From: Aricia agestis
Taxonomy: Eukaryota; Arthropoda; Insecta; Lepidoptera; Lycaenidae
DNA: 64,000 bases
Direction: 5' to 3'
Assembly (NCBI RefSeq): GCF_905147365.1
Contig: NC_056425.1
Location: 689,501-753,500, forward strand
Every line of letters starts with the position of its first letter. The first letter of the stretch is position 1. The notes beneath the pieces are model-generated. The model did not search any database. It saw only the letters and a program-made list of their open reading frames with translations, and had not been told where the DNA came from. A program made the position numbers and the translations under genes. Below are positions 54,206-64,000 of this stretch, piece by piece.

Positions 54206-54512
54206 TTGGGGTCACCATTTCACTCGGGGTCCATTTTTAGAAATGATATTCAGACCTTCGCGGTTTTGTTACATTTTGTTAAAAAATATTTATTTACATG
54301 TCAATGAGAAAAGTGTAAATTTTTGTTGCTTGTTTGGAGTGAAATTGGTGCAAGCTATTGACATTAATTCCTGGAGATGTTCATCAGTAAGTCGAGACCG
54401 AATTTTTAACGAAGTTCATCTTCGAAAATGCCAAACCATCGTGTGCGGACCAGGTGCGGATGGTTCGACGGTGCGGATGCGGACCGGGGTCCGTGATTTG
54501 GTGACCCCTACA
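54206..54512. mobile_element. Possible MITE with GGGGTCACC ends
   Basis: 'ggggtcaccatttcactc' at ~54208 faces 'gtgatttggtgacccc' at ~54492 in inverted sense. The 121-codon ORF across it (54183-54548) shows no recognised family. Confidence 0.45.
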
Positions 54513-55245
54513 CTATACGATAGTGACAATGAAATTACAAACTTTTGAACCAGAGTGAAATTTCTTTGGCATAATTAGTGTACTTTTTTGGGAAGGGTAA
54601 AAATGTTAAATTTGAATCAGGACACTTGAGTTGTTTGAAAATACGTAAGAAGAGGAAGATTAGACCGCAGGCACGCCGCAAGAGAAGTAATGTCTCCCTC
54701 TCGCACGCTGAAAAGTATGCCTGCTGCTTCCGTTATGTTTCCACTTCTGTTGGCACTCCCGGAGTGCAAAACTTTATTGTGAAAGAATTTTTACTTTAGT
54801 TTTTATCATTATTTTCATATTTTATCCTTCTTCTGTGGCCAAAGCGCTCTACTCGTGCAACTACGATAAAACATCTCAAACAAAATTCCTATTTATCGTA
54901 CGCCGGTGTAAAATATCGTATTTACACCATTAACGATTCATTTCTCTGTAAACCGCCTGTAAAAAGTTAGTCAAAGCGACCAGCGTTCGGTGAGCCCCGA
55001 TTACCTTTGCACGGGAATTTCGTTCGGCTAACCCCCACTAGATAAGCACCGCCGCGGCTCATTTTACGCTGGTTATATTAAACCGAATGGGAAATGCTTT
55101 ACGATATGAGGATTTGTATTTTTTCAGGCCGGTACAGCTCTAATGCATGAAAGGGTATTCATAAACTAAATGACGCGTTTCGGTCGTATTGCTTTTGATT
55201 TTAATACTTAGCACAGCCACGACTGAAAGAAGTGATATACTTTAT
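54513..55245. other. Stretch with no recognised feature
   Basis: Includes an Arg/Lys-rich short ORF (54578-54799) that I could not assign. Confidence 0.4.
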
Positions 55246-55578
55246 ACGTTTGAGAGCCATGCTTTGGCACGAATGGGCCGGCTTGACCGGAGAAATACCA
55301 CGTTCTCACAGAAAACCGGCGTGAAACAGCGCTTGCGCTGTGTTTCGCCGAGTGAGTGAGTTTACCGGAGGCCCAATCCCCTAACCCCTACCCTATTCCC
55401 TTCCCTACCCTCAACTATTCCCTTCCCTTCCCTACCCTCCCCTATTACCCTATTTCCTCTTAAAAGGTCGGCAACGCACTTGCAGCTCTTCTGATGCTGC
55501 GAGTGTCCATGGGCGACGGAAGTTGCTTTCCATCAGGTGACCCGTTTGCCCGTTTGCCCCCTTATTTCATAAAAAAAA
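55246..55578 (+). mobile_element. S2 SINE-like element, copy 9
   Basis: Full-length with a 'cagcgcttgcgctg' core, an extra 'ctaacccctaccc' unit and A8 tail. Confidence 0.85.
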
Positions 55579-55700
55579 GTGAGTATGCAAAAAATCTGTC
55601 GTTTTGTGCTTAAAATCTATCAGTGTTTCTGGTATACATTTCTAATTTTTTCCTATTTCGTCAGATGTGACAACACTCACTCAAAAATCAAAATAGGTAC

Positions 55701-55787
55701 GTGACTGATGGTTGCATGAAGCAAAAATCAAGATATCCAGATGTTCGTCAATCAACTTCATGTAACCATCAGTCACTGCATTACACG
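55701..55787. repeat. Imperfect hairpin (gtgactgatggttgcatgaag)
   Basis: Left 'tgactgatggttgcatgaag' is mirrored by 'cttcatgtaaccatcagtca'. May be a small foldback element. Confidence 0.6.
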
Positions 55788-56419
55788 ACAGGTTATGCAT
55801 CAGTCACAATCGTGACTGTGGTAAAACTGACAGCAAAACCTACCGTGTAATGTTTGACTTAGATACACAGTACTAAAGTGTATCTAATGTAGGTAATTGT
55901 AGTAATGTTTTCACAGAACACATGATCAAAATCTAGATAATACTGTCATAATTTTATTTCAACATCGGTTTCCCTTCGTGATGGCTTCGTGACACTTTTC
56001 CATCCACATAAAAGTCGAATTATTTCAAAGGATCGTATTTCGATTATCGAAGTAAAAACAATATACAAAGCTGAAATTATGTTATTTTTCAATAAACATT
56101 TTAACAATCGCGTGATACTATCGATTCCTTAAATATGTAATGTCCCGTAATTGTTGTATTGCGGCACGCGACGTGTCAAATATTAACGGTATTACGGATT
56201 TACGGACATTTTTGGATTATACTTGATTTTTTGTGGGTTTCACCTGATTGAATAATAACTAGTAACATTCTATTTCCTGATTGCGCCAGAAGGGTGAGAA
56301 AATTGTTATTTTTCACACATCCAAAAAAGAAGACTTATGTTTGGTTGTGGATATAATGTTATTTTTCCGGCTACGAACACGAAGAATTTGCGTTTGGAGT
56401 ATAATGCACCTGCATTTAA
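55788..56419. other. Stretch with no recognised feature
   Basis: AT-rich, no convincing ORF. A short repeat G-like block ('ccaaaaaagaagacttatgt') lies near 56321. Confidence 0.4.
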
Positions 56420-56424
56420 ATGAC

Positions 56425-56554
56425 CTGGTAAATTGACTCATAGGCACACGGCTGACCTTCATTAATTGATCGGGTAATGTAATCATTATTGTAGTCTGTT
56501 GGCTGGGCTCGATAATATTATAATCCTACCAGATCGCGTAGGTCTATTTACAGG
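56425..56554. mobile_element. Family E MITE remnant, target of an R1 fragment
   Basis: 'attgactcataggcac' and 'gtctgttggctgggctcg' follow the family E order (compare 57773-57928). It ends at the R1 insertion. Confidence 0.5.
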
Positions 56555-56734
56555 AGGGAGTCCTGTATTAGACAGATCCAAGACATCGCTCCGTATACGG
56601 CTGAAGGCAAACCGCAGGTGGTTTTAGTGGGTAAGAGTCTTCCACACACCCCCGGAGTGCTTCAGCTTACTGAAGCACATCCCCAACCCGGGGCACCCAT
56701 GGTGGGTTTCCCCTGAGCATCAAAAAAAAAAGAA
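56555..56734 (+). mobile_element. R1-clade 3' fragment with 15 bp TSD
   Basis: 'ccgtatacggctgaaggc' and 'accgcaggtggttttagtgg' match, in opposite orientation, the 3' untranslated end of the R1 element at 26348-26600. It ends with an A10-type tail. The duplication 'aggtctatttacagg' lies at 56540-56554 and 56735-56749. Confidence 0.85.
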
Positions 56735-56749
56735 AGGTCTATTTACAGG

Positions 56750-57772
56750 TAAATTTCCTACAGAAACATTGCACACTCAAGATTCCTTAATATTAACCAA
56801 CATTACAGCGAACTGTGAAATGTGTTTCAGGAACTATAAGGTGACTGGTGACAGAAATTTTCAATTAAGTACCGCTCAGCTCCGCTAAATACTGTATAGG
56901 TATTATGCAGCTTCGTAGTGTTGCTAGCTATAAAAATTCTCCCCAAATAATTTAAAAACCTCTACGCATGTGTTTGAGACATAGAGCAAAATTCAGATCA
57001 ACTGTTGGAGATGGTTATTGTTTTTTTTTTAAAGTGAAAACTTGTTCAAGTGTGAGGCGTTTTTTATGCTATATTAAGAGATTTCTTAAAAAAAATTGAG
57101 GCTCGCGTCAGACATTTACAATGAATACACCTGATCGCGTATTTGTAAAACGGAAGTAAAATACAGTAGAGATGGAGAAAAACTAATATATACTATACCC
57201 TTCTCTTTATAGCCATTTATAATGTGAGATTAACTACAACGTTTCATACTTGGGACCTCCTAATTTGGCTATTGACTTGTGGGACATGTGTGGTGGACTC
57301 GAGGGCAGATCTCTAAGCGATGTTATAATATACTCAGTCAGGCTGAAGACCTGTATAAATATATCTTGCCGATCTTAGAAACTTCGATTCCATTCTAAAA
57401 AACTTCGATAGCTCGATTCAGAAGTGTGCGCTGTTTCATTCGCTATTGTCACAATGGGTGAGTCAATTCCCAATTTTTCCCACATCCAGGCAAAATTGGC
57501 TGTCATACCCTGGCAACACCTCGGTGACAGCAGCATTAGACGGTTAATTATACGTTGGTAACCCCACGCCGCCGGTGCATAATATTATATTACAATTATG
57601 TTCATCACGACTTGTCTAGTTCTCGTATTGTTTTAGCGGAGAACTTAAAGCTTCGTATGATTTGTCTAACTCTAGGTAATAGTTTTAGCTAGAATGTAAA
57701 CGTTTATATTATAGCAGAGTAAGTCTTATTCTACACGACTGTACGTTTTGAAGGAATTAAATGTACCATCGA
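56750..57772. other. Mostly unassigned; family H repeat at 57268-57355
   Basis: 'tgtgggacatgtgtggtgga' and 'ctcagtcaggctgaagacc' are diverged forms of 42716-42805. No gene is seen. Confidence 0.4.
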
Positions 57773-57928
57773 GGAAATTGATTCCTAGGCAGTTGACAGA
57801 CCAACGTTGAACGTCATTTGGTAGGATCATGTCAATTCAATGTTAATAATAATTGTGATCTGTCGGCTGGGTTAATCGTATCTTGACCAAACTACGTAGG
57901 TCCCCCATCTGCCTAGGAATCAACTTCT
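57773..57928. mobile_element. Family E MITE with both ends
   Basis: 'ttgattcctaggcag' is inverted as 'ctgcctaggaatcaa' at the right end. The internal order resembles copies at 48920 and 58394. Confidence 0.75.
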
Positions 57929-58053
57929 CCGATAGACGATAGTACCATCCAATAAAATGATTGAGTCAGATGGCAGACGTATGTCGTTTGATCCTGGGTT
58001 TGACATTAAACGCGAAAAATTTACGTAGGCCCGCCACCTGTATGTGCATGAAG

Positions 58054-58189
<136 letters not shown>

Positions 58190-58352
58190 TCACTTTTGTA
58201 TGGGGAAACGCGTGACGCTCGGGCCCTTGCCCATACAAAAGTAAAAAAAAAAATTTGGTCTTTCAGCGCTGCTATTTTCACAGTGAAATCTCTACAGGGA
58301 ACACGTACACACCCTAAAGTATTATCACTTGTTTTTGTTACACCCTGTATAT
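58190..58352. mobile_element. Right half of a family B foldback MITE
   Basis: The central 'cacttttgtatggggaaac' loop and the complete right arm to 'gttacaccctg' are present. The left arm is absent and (TA)n lies in its place. Confidence 0.8.
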
Positions 58353-58360
58353 ATGTATCT

Positions 58361-58396
58361 TCCCTGATAGATATCCCTAAGGGTATCTATCAGGGA
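58361..58396. repeat. Small near-perfect hairpin
   Basis: 'ccctgatagatatccc' is mirrored by 'gggtatctatcaggg' with one deleted base, immediately before a family E MITE. Confidence 0.7.
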
Positions 58397-58577
58397 AGTT
58401 GATTCATAAGCAGATGGCGGACCTAGTTAATTTGGTCGAGTGATGACAATGATGATAAATGATAATGAAATATGTCAAACTAAGCTGACACGACAGCCTC
58501 AAGCTATCACAAATAACACTGAATTGGCATAACCCGACCAGATAACATAGGTCCATCAACTGCCTATCAATTTCTTC
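58394..58577. mobile_element. Family E MITE
   Basis: 'gaagttgattcataagcaga' at the left; diverged inverse 'aactgcctatcaatttcttc' at the right; 'cataacccgaccagataac' inside. Confidence 0.65.
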
Positions 58578-59129
58578 GACGGTACAATTTTAAATTCTTG
58601 TCTCCATCAAGCGCCTTTTCCAATATAACAAATAGGAACCAAAACAGACATTAAGGTGGTAGAGCTATAATATTTTTCCTCCTACATTCAAGACTGAAAA
58701 TAAGAACAAAAACAAACAATAATATAATTGTTATTGTTTTGCAATGATGATAAATGATAATGAAATATGAAGCAGGCGGTATCTCTAACTTGTGACAGCC
58801 CAGAACTCCGGCAAAGGGTTCTGACGTGCCCCACACCCCTTCCTCCATCCCCCATCCCCCCATCCCCCATACAATTGATATTAATACGCCTAATATCTTA
58901 TTCCGTTTCACAAGTTTGATATGGGTAATAATATTTCATTACACGAGGGAAACGGGTAAACAGCTAAAACCAACGTTTAGAAAACGCGAACTAGTTATAT
59001 CAATACAAACTGACATGGTAATATAACATAGTCTCGTGGAAAACTACAGTGAAGTAACGGCGTTTGGGACCCAAGGTTGGGTGTCAATAAACGTAATATA
59101 CCCGGTTTTTTCGTATTATTCATAATCAA
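58578..59129. other. Stretch with no recognised feature
   Basis: A C-rich patch at 58830-58870 ('ccatcccccatccccccat') drives short ORFs on both strands. Confidence 0.45.
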
Positions 59130-59174
59130 TTTTTTTTATGAAATAAGGGGGCAAACGAGCAAACGGGTCACCTG

Positions 59175-59744
59175 AAAGCGCATGTAGAATACATAATATG
59201 TAATAAACTTGACAGATTCGTATTTGCTATTAAAAAACTACGTCTGACTGTATCCACTGAAGCTGCATTAAATGCTTATCACGGGTATGTCGCTTCAACA
59301 CTTTCATACGATCTCATATTATGGGGTAACTCCGTGGACTTTATTAAAGCTTTTCGTGTTCAAAAAAAATGCGTAAGAGCGGTTTATGGTGCTTGGTCGT
59401 TGGATATCTGTAAACCTTTATTCATAAAATCTAATATTCTACCGTTGGTTTGCATGTACATAAAAGACATCTGTACCTTCGTGAAACAAAACCCTGAATT
59501 TTTCCCACTAAATTGTAATATGATTAACAGAACCGTCACTCCACGGAATAAATTCAAACTTTTTCTACCCCAATGTAAAATGGACATTTTCAAGCGAAAT
59601 GCTTACGTAAATGCTATAAAAATATATAATAAACTGCCTAATCGATTTAAGGAATTACCTATAACTGTCTTTAAAAGAGAGATATCCAAATGGTTGCTAA
59701 AACATTGTTTTTATTGTTTAAATGAATACATGTCTTATTATTAA
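59175..59744 (+). pseudogene. C-terminal fragment of a CR1/Jockey-like reverse transcriptase
   Basis: Open from the insertion edge through 'HVEYIICNKLDRFVFAIKKL', 'YDLILWGNS' and 'VQKKCVRAVYG' to a TAA after 'NEYMSYY'. These blocks are the conserved tail after the polymerase palm in this group. The palm and the catalytic YADD lie upstream and are absent. The first ATG (59334) is internal, so no functional product is expected. The lack of internal stops indicates a young insertion. Confidence 0.8.
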
Positions 59745-60039
59745 CTTAAGACTTCCATTTTTGACTTTCGCATTTCACTATTACTAACACTAAATTATAT
59801 TTAATTAATTAACTTTCTGACATTACCTTGACATTGTTGCACTAATTTTGATAAAATAATAAGTACTTAATTGGATCCTATCGTATTTTGTAATTACGGT
59901 CTATTATAGTTCAGTAGCTGATAGTTTTGATGTTCAATTGCACGCCATTCGTATGACAGAATGTATAGGAACAATATATTAATTAATGTTAAGACCTATG
60001 TAACACTACATTCTTGCAATAAAAATATTCTATTCTATT
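59176..60039 (+). mobile_element. 5'-truncated CR1/Jockey-like LINE with (ATTCT)n tail
   Basis: Contains the C-terminal reverse transcriptase frame (59175-59744), ~280 bp of 3' untranslated sequence and 'aataaaaat' followed by the tail 'attctattctattc' (60027-60040). The likely target duplication is only 'ctga'. Confidence 0.8.
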
Positions 60040-60365
60040 CTGATGGAAAGCAACTTCCGTCGCCCATGGACACTCGCAGCATCAGAAGAGCTGCAGGTAC
60101 GTTGCCGGCCTTTTAAGAGAGAATAGGGTAATAGGGGAGGGGTAGGGATGGGAAGGGAATAGGGGAGGGTAGAGAAGGGAATAGGGTAGGGGATTGGGCC
60201 TCCGGTAAACTCACTCACTCGGCGAAACACAGCGCTAGCGCTGTTTCACGCCGGTTTTCTGTGAGAACGTGGTATTTCTCCGGTCGAGCCGGCCCATTCG
60301 TGCTGAAGCATGGCTCTGCCACGTATGAAGCATTCCCACATCTTCACTACTCTAAAGGTCCACTT

Positions 60366-60600
60366 TCGCCAGTCAAACCGCTGAACCGATTTTGCTAAAA
60401 TTTGGCATGGAGATACCTTGAGTACCGGAAAAGGACAAAGGATACTTTTTATTCTGAAATAATGTACAGTTCCAGCGCGATAAATGAGCTTTGGCGCGAC
60501 GGAGTTGCGGGCGACATCTAGTAAATGTGTTCGGGCGTGAATAGGTAACAGACAGACAGACAGACACACTTTTGCATTCACAATGTTAGTATGGATAGAG
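60366..60600 (+). repeat. Helitron-like (Lep1-type) repeat with right end
   Basis: 'caaaccgctgaaccgatttt', 'gcgacggagttgcgggcg' and the end 'acatctagta' (60529) are visible. Beyond it an inverted GACA tract and 'gttagtatggata' suggest a second, opposite copy. Confidence 0.6.
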
Positions 60601-60625
60601 ATTAAAACACACTTCTTTTTTTGAC

Positions 60626-60680
60626 CGACTTCCAAAAAGGAGGAGGTAATACGTTCGGCTGTATGTATTTTTTTATTTAT
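60626..60680 (+). repeat. Repeat G start fragment
   Basis: 'gaccgacttccaaaaagg' and 'acgttcggctgtatg' equal the start of 35487-35860. Confidence 0.6.
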
Positions 60681-60853
60681 TATTTATTGGGAGCTGGAAA
60701 CAAGTCCTTTGCTCAAGAAAAAAATACAATACAAACGTCAAATTGCATCATATACATCAATTACATCATATACAAAACAAAAAAAAAAAACACTATTTAC
60801 ATTTTTTTCAGTTTTTCCATCGTTGAACATATATATCGGTATAAGAACATATA

Positions 60854-61111
60854 CAGGGTGTAACAAAAACAAGTGATAATACATTAGGGTGTATACGTGT
60901 TCCCTGTAGAGATTTCACTGTGAAAGTAGCAGCGCTGAAAGACCAATTTTTTTTTCACTTTTGTATGGGCAAGGGCCCAAGCGTCACGAGTTTCCCCATA
61001 CAAAAGTGAAAAAATTTTTTGGTCTTTCAGCGCTGCTACTTTCACAGAGAACTCTCTACAGGGAACACATACACACCCTAAATTATTATCACTTGTTTTT
61101 GTTACACCCTG
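60854..61111. mobile_element. Family B foldback MITE, intact reference copy
   Basis: 258 bp, 'cagggtgtaacaaaaacaag' to 'gttacaccctg', with TA on both sides. The arms are ~115 bp each and highly similar. The centre is 'cacttttgtatgggcaaggg'. The layout fits a Tc1/mariner-like non-autonomous element (TA target), though no transposase is here. ORFs on both strands are palindrome shadows. Confidence 0.9.
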
Positions 61112-61327
61112 TATATCGGTATAAACATTTGAAGAAATCAAACACAACTTCAAGAAGCGCGTGTTATCGACCTTTAAGAAACAATTTCCCAGCAAAATAC
61201 TTTCTCGGAGGTAGTAAGAGAATTATTAATGCATCGTTTTCGTCAAAACTTAAATACAAAAATTCTTCTCCTTTGATCCCGTAAATTACGTTTACGTTCC
61301 GATATACGGGGATAATGTACGTTTAAC

Positions 61328-61585
61328 TAAACTTTTATCTAAACACGAGCTTTTGCCCGCGGCTTCGCTCGCGTCTTAACGCGAGTATTATTATATAAGT
61401 ACAAACTTTCATCCCCTATTTGAACCCCTTGGGGTTGGAATTTATCAAAATCCTTTCTTAGCGGATGCCTGCGTCATAACATCTACCTGCATGCCAAATT
61501 TCAGCCCGATCCGTCCAGTGGTTTGGGCTGTGCGTTGATAGATCACTATGTCAATCAGTCAGTCAGTCACCTTTGAGTTTTATAT
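61328..61585 (+). repeat. Dispersed repeat with TTTGCCCGCGGCTTCGC head
   Basis: 'gagcttttgcccgcggcttc' to 'agtcagtcagtcac' is a common lepidopteran repeat (recollection). It includes 'ccgtccagtggtttgggctg'. Confidence 0.55.
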
Positions 61586-61755
61586 ATGTCGTAGGATGAT
61601 TTGATAAATCCGTGTTTTCGCGAAATCCCTAGAATTTTCGCGAAAATTCGATTTATCAAATCATCCTACGATGTCGTAGGATGATTTGATAAATCCGTGT
61701 TTTCGCGAAATCCCTAGAATTTTCGCGAAAATTCGATTTATCAAATCATCCTACG
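61586..61755. mobile_element. Two identical 81 bp foldbacks in tandem
   Basis: 61590-61670 and 61675-61755 are identical and each is palindromic ('cgtaggatgatttgataaat' mirrored at the end). Each is preceded by 'atgt'. The inner 'tttcgcgaaat' segment is also inverted. Confidence 0.9.
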
Positions 61756-61882
61756 ATATATATATCGACTACACGCCTCCGTTGCACCAAAATTCACAAA
61801 GGAACCGTACATTTCTCCGTAATAAAAAGTATCCAATGTCCTTTCCCGGGACTCAAAGTACATATCTCCATACGAATTTTCA

Positions 61883-62254
61883 TTTAACGCATCCGTGGTC
61901 CAGTGGTTTAGAGCGTGGCTCTTGACTCGGAGGTCGTGGGTTCGATTCAGGCGTTGGAAACTTGTTATTACTTATTTCCAAGTTTGGTTAGGACAATTCA
62001 CGCTGATCACCACGATCTGATAAGTAAGAATATGATCCATGCGTCGGATGGGCATGTAAAAAGTCGGACCTGCGCCTGATCTCTCGCCGGTCGTGTCGGA
62101 CTTCCGTCCCACTGGGTTATGAGAATAAAGGAATAGAGAGTGCTCTTGTGTACTGCGCACACACTAGGGTACTATAAAAATTACTCCTGCGTAACTGGCC
62201 TGGTTTCAATGAAACCGGCCACCGTCACCGAAATCGATGTGGGAGTTATTATTA
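61883..62254 (+). mobile_element. S1 tRNA-SINE, full-length, with 12 bp TSD
   Basis: A box 'tggtccagtgg', B box 'gggttcgattc', body to 'atgtgggag' and (TTA)n tail. The duplication 'tacgaattttca' lies at 61871-61882 and 62255-62266. The target is a Helitron-like repeat whose halves continue on both sides ('ccatacgaattttca' and 'ggcgcaacggagtta'). Confidence 0.9.
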
Positions 62255-62329
62255 TACGAATTTTCAGGAAAATTGGTTAAGCGATTTTGGCGCAACGGAG
62301 TTAAGGGAGTTATCTAGTATTATAATATT

Positions 62330-62960
62330 AAGTAGCATGATTTAGGGAACTCGACAGAAGTCTCAATTCGACTTTGGCTTCGGCCAAAATAATCATCTCC
62401 AACTAATTTCTTTCTACCCGGCGACCTAACTCAACTTTTTTCCTGATGTTGTTAAACGGGCTCTAACAAGAATTAGAGCTAACCCTATTTATAATTTCCG
62501 CACGAATTTCAAAATCTAGTTTAGGTGTATAACTAACCGGCCAAAACCGGCTAAAACCGGATAAAACTAATTGAAGACAAACACTAACAAATCCAGACTA
62601 AACCGGTGAATGGACGCAGTAAATTTAGTGGATGTACTAAATTTAGTGAATCTACTAAATTGCAATTAGTAAGACACAGCTCGCACTCACAATCGCTTAA
62701 TTACACTATTTCAAACACCATTAGGTGAACACAAAGCTCGTTGGATTCACCGAAGAAAGCGTTGCATGTGTGTGAGTCGTAGAACAAAAAACTATATAGT
62801 CATATTATTTCTATGTATTTTAGTTTTCAAAAGATAATACATAGTTTAAGGATCTTAGTTTCTGATATGAAACTATCATCTTTCCTGGGATTCAAAGTAT
62901 AACTATTGAATTTCATTAAACTTGGTTCAGTGCTTTGAGCCGTGAGCGTGAGGAACCAAA
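62330..62960. other. Stretch with no recognised feature
   Basis: Contains three loose 'ctaaatttagtg'-type units at 62618-62660; otherwise nothing is recognised. Confidence 0.4.
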
Positions 62961-62967
62961 GCCCCTT

Positions 62968-63109
62968 TCGTTAAAAACGATGACGAAATTCGGTATCAAA
63001 ATGTAATGGATTTGACATAAGTCTTCTCAAGCGAAATGTCATTTAGCGATGACTTATGTCAAACCGCATACATCTTGATAACGAATTTCGTCATCGTTTT
63101 TAACGAAAG
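62968..63109. mobile_element. Foldback MITE with 26 bp perfect ends
   Basis: 'tttcgttaaaaacgatgacg' plus six bases is exactly inverted at 63084-63109. 'gacataagtc' is mirrored inside by 'gacttatgtc'. Confidence 0.8.
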
Positions 63110-63304
63110 ATACTTTGTGATACCTCATCGTCTAAGGGGCCAGGTAACCGAAAGGCACAAATGCATAACTAGGGATTTTCATTCCTAAACAAATTATTAG
63201 TAGCAGCGAGTTCAAGTGGAATAGTTAATATTCTTTTTAAGTCATGCATACAGCATACCACAGACGTTGGGACTTTGGACATTTCTCATAGAGTCATAGA
63301 AGTC

Positions 63305-63375
63305 AAAAGTAACTCTTTCAGCGCCGCTACTTTCACAGTGAACTCTATACTGGGGTGACATGTAACATAATATTA
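63305..63375. repeat. Family B MITE right-arm remnant
   Basis: 'ctctttcagcgccgctactt' and 'cacagtgaactctatac' match the right arm. Confidence 0.6.
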
Positions 63376-63647
63376 TATTTACCCTATGGTCTATAATATT
63401 ATCAATAACTAAACGTTCCGCGCGGCTTCGCCCGCATAAATTATTAATTTTACGGAAACCGTACATTTTCCCGCAAACAATAGCCTATGTCCCTTCACTT
63501 GGTCTATTCTACAACTGTGCCAAATATGTAACTTAAAATTTCATTCAGAATTCGCGAGATAAGCGGCTTCAAATAATATTCCCGGTTTTTTTCACATTTT
63601 CCTGTTTCTTCGCTTCTATTGGTCTCAGGGTGATAATTTATAGTTTT

Positions 63648-63953
63648 GTTTTAATGAAATAAGGGGGCAAACGAGCAAACGGGTCACCTGATGGAAAGCA
63701 ACTTCCGTCGTCCATGGACACTCGCAGCATAAGAAGAGCTGCAGGTATGTTGCCGGCCTTTTAAGAGGGAATAGGGATGGGAAGGGAATAGGGGAGGGTA
63801 GGGACGGTAATAGGGTAGGGGATTGGGCCTCCGGTAAACTCACTCACTCGGCGAAACACAGCGCAAGCGCTGTTTCACGCCGGTTTTCTGTGAGAACGTG
63901 GTATTTCTCCAGTCGAGCCGGCCCATTCGTGCCGAAGCATGGCTCTCCCACGT
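63648..63953 (-). mobile_element. S2 SINE-like element, copy 11
   Basis: Reverse-oriented, 'ttttaatgaaataagggggc' to 'ggctctcccacgt'. The purine tract is short and 'cagcgcaagcgctg' is intact. Confidence 0.85.
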
Positions 63954-64000
63954 ATAATAAATGGGCTATCTAACACTGAAATAAGTTTTCAAATCGGAAG

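Larger units (their letters stand above)
59130..60324 (-). mobile_element. S2 SINE-like element, copy 10, split by a LINE insertion
   Basis: The 3' part (minus strand) is 59130-59175 and the remainder 60041-60324. The break falls inside 'cctga/tggaaag', which is intact in other copies. 'ctga' is repeated at both junctions. Confidence 0.85.

Noticed and set aside
54183..54548. 121-codon ORF considered as a gene
   Set aside because: It overlaps a likely MITE with inverted GGGGTCACC ends and shows no family resemblance.

Overview
This is a repeat-dense, AT-rich window from an animal nuclear genome, most probably a lepidopteran (moth or butterfly). That call is an inference. It rests on the kinds of repeats present: tRNA-derived SINEs with short ATT tails, a GC-rich SINE-like family with an internal CCCTAC/CCCTTC tract, Lep1-like Helitron fragments carrying the 'CGCTGAACCGATT' block, many foldback MITEs, and RTE, R1 and CR1/Jockey-type retrotransposons. 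I recognised no ordinary host gene on either strand. Almost every recognisable block is a mobile element, many of them nested inside one another.

Layout. 1-16.8 kb: foldback MITEs, SINEs, Helitron-like and other repeats. A foldback element at 2.4-3.7 kb has another element in its loop, and two abutting MITEs lie at 7.69-8.29 kb. 16.8-20.1 kb: a long-armed terminal-inverted-repeat element. Its left arm holds a 2.6 kb retro-inserted copy of RNA-virus-like sequence with a 708-codon intact superfamily 1 helicase ORF, poly(A) tracts and a target-site duplication, plus a SINE. 22.87-23.43 kb: a solo LTR with a well-formed core promoter and three heat-shock-element-like motifs. 25.6-29.5 kb: a DNA-transposon-like unit with 30 bp inverted ends, holding a decayed R1-clade retrotransposon next to a decayed Jockey-like one. 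31.7-33.4 kb: a 5'-truncated RTE retrotransposon with an open 568-codon reverse transcriptase frame and an 18 bp target-site duplication. 33.9-41.1 kb: large foldback elements, several nested. 43.9-44.9 kb: an internally deleted LINE with endonuclease remnants. 46-64 kb: more MITEs, SINEs, a 134 bp (TA)n tract, R1 and Jockey 3' fragments inserted into other repeats, and a tandem pair of identical 81 bp foldbacks.

How the parts relate. The window reads as a record of successive insertions. LINE machinery is the likely source of the LINE copies, the SINEs and the viral cDNA, because all carry duplications plus 3' tails. DNA-transposon-derived foldbacks served as targets. The two stretches most worth study are the viral helicase insertion (a possible domesticated or recent endogenous viral element, with a tail layout suggesting a chimeric cDNA) and the solo LTR whose upstream region combines heat-shock-element and forkhead-type motifs. 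All identifications were made by reading the sequence; no database search was possible.
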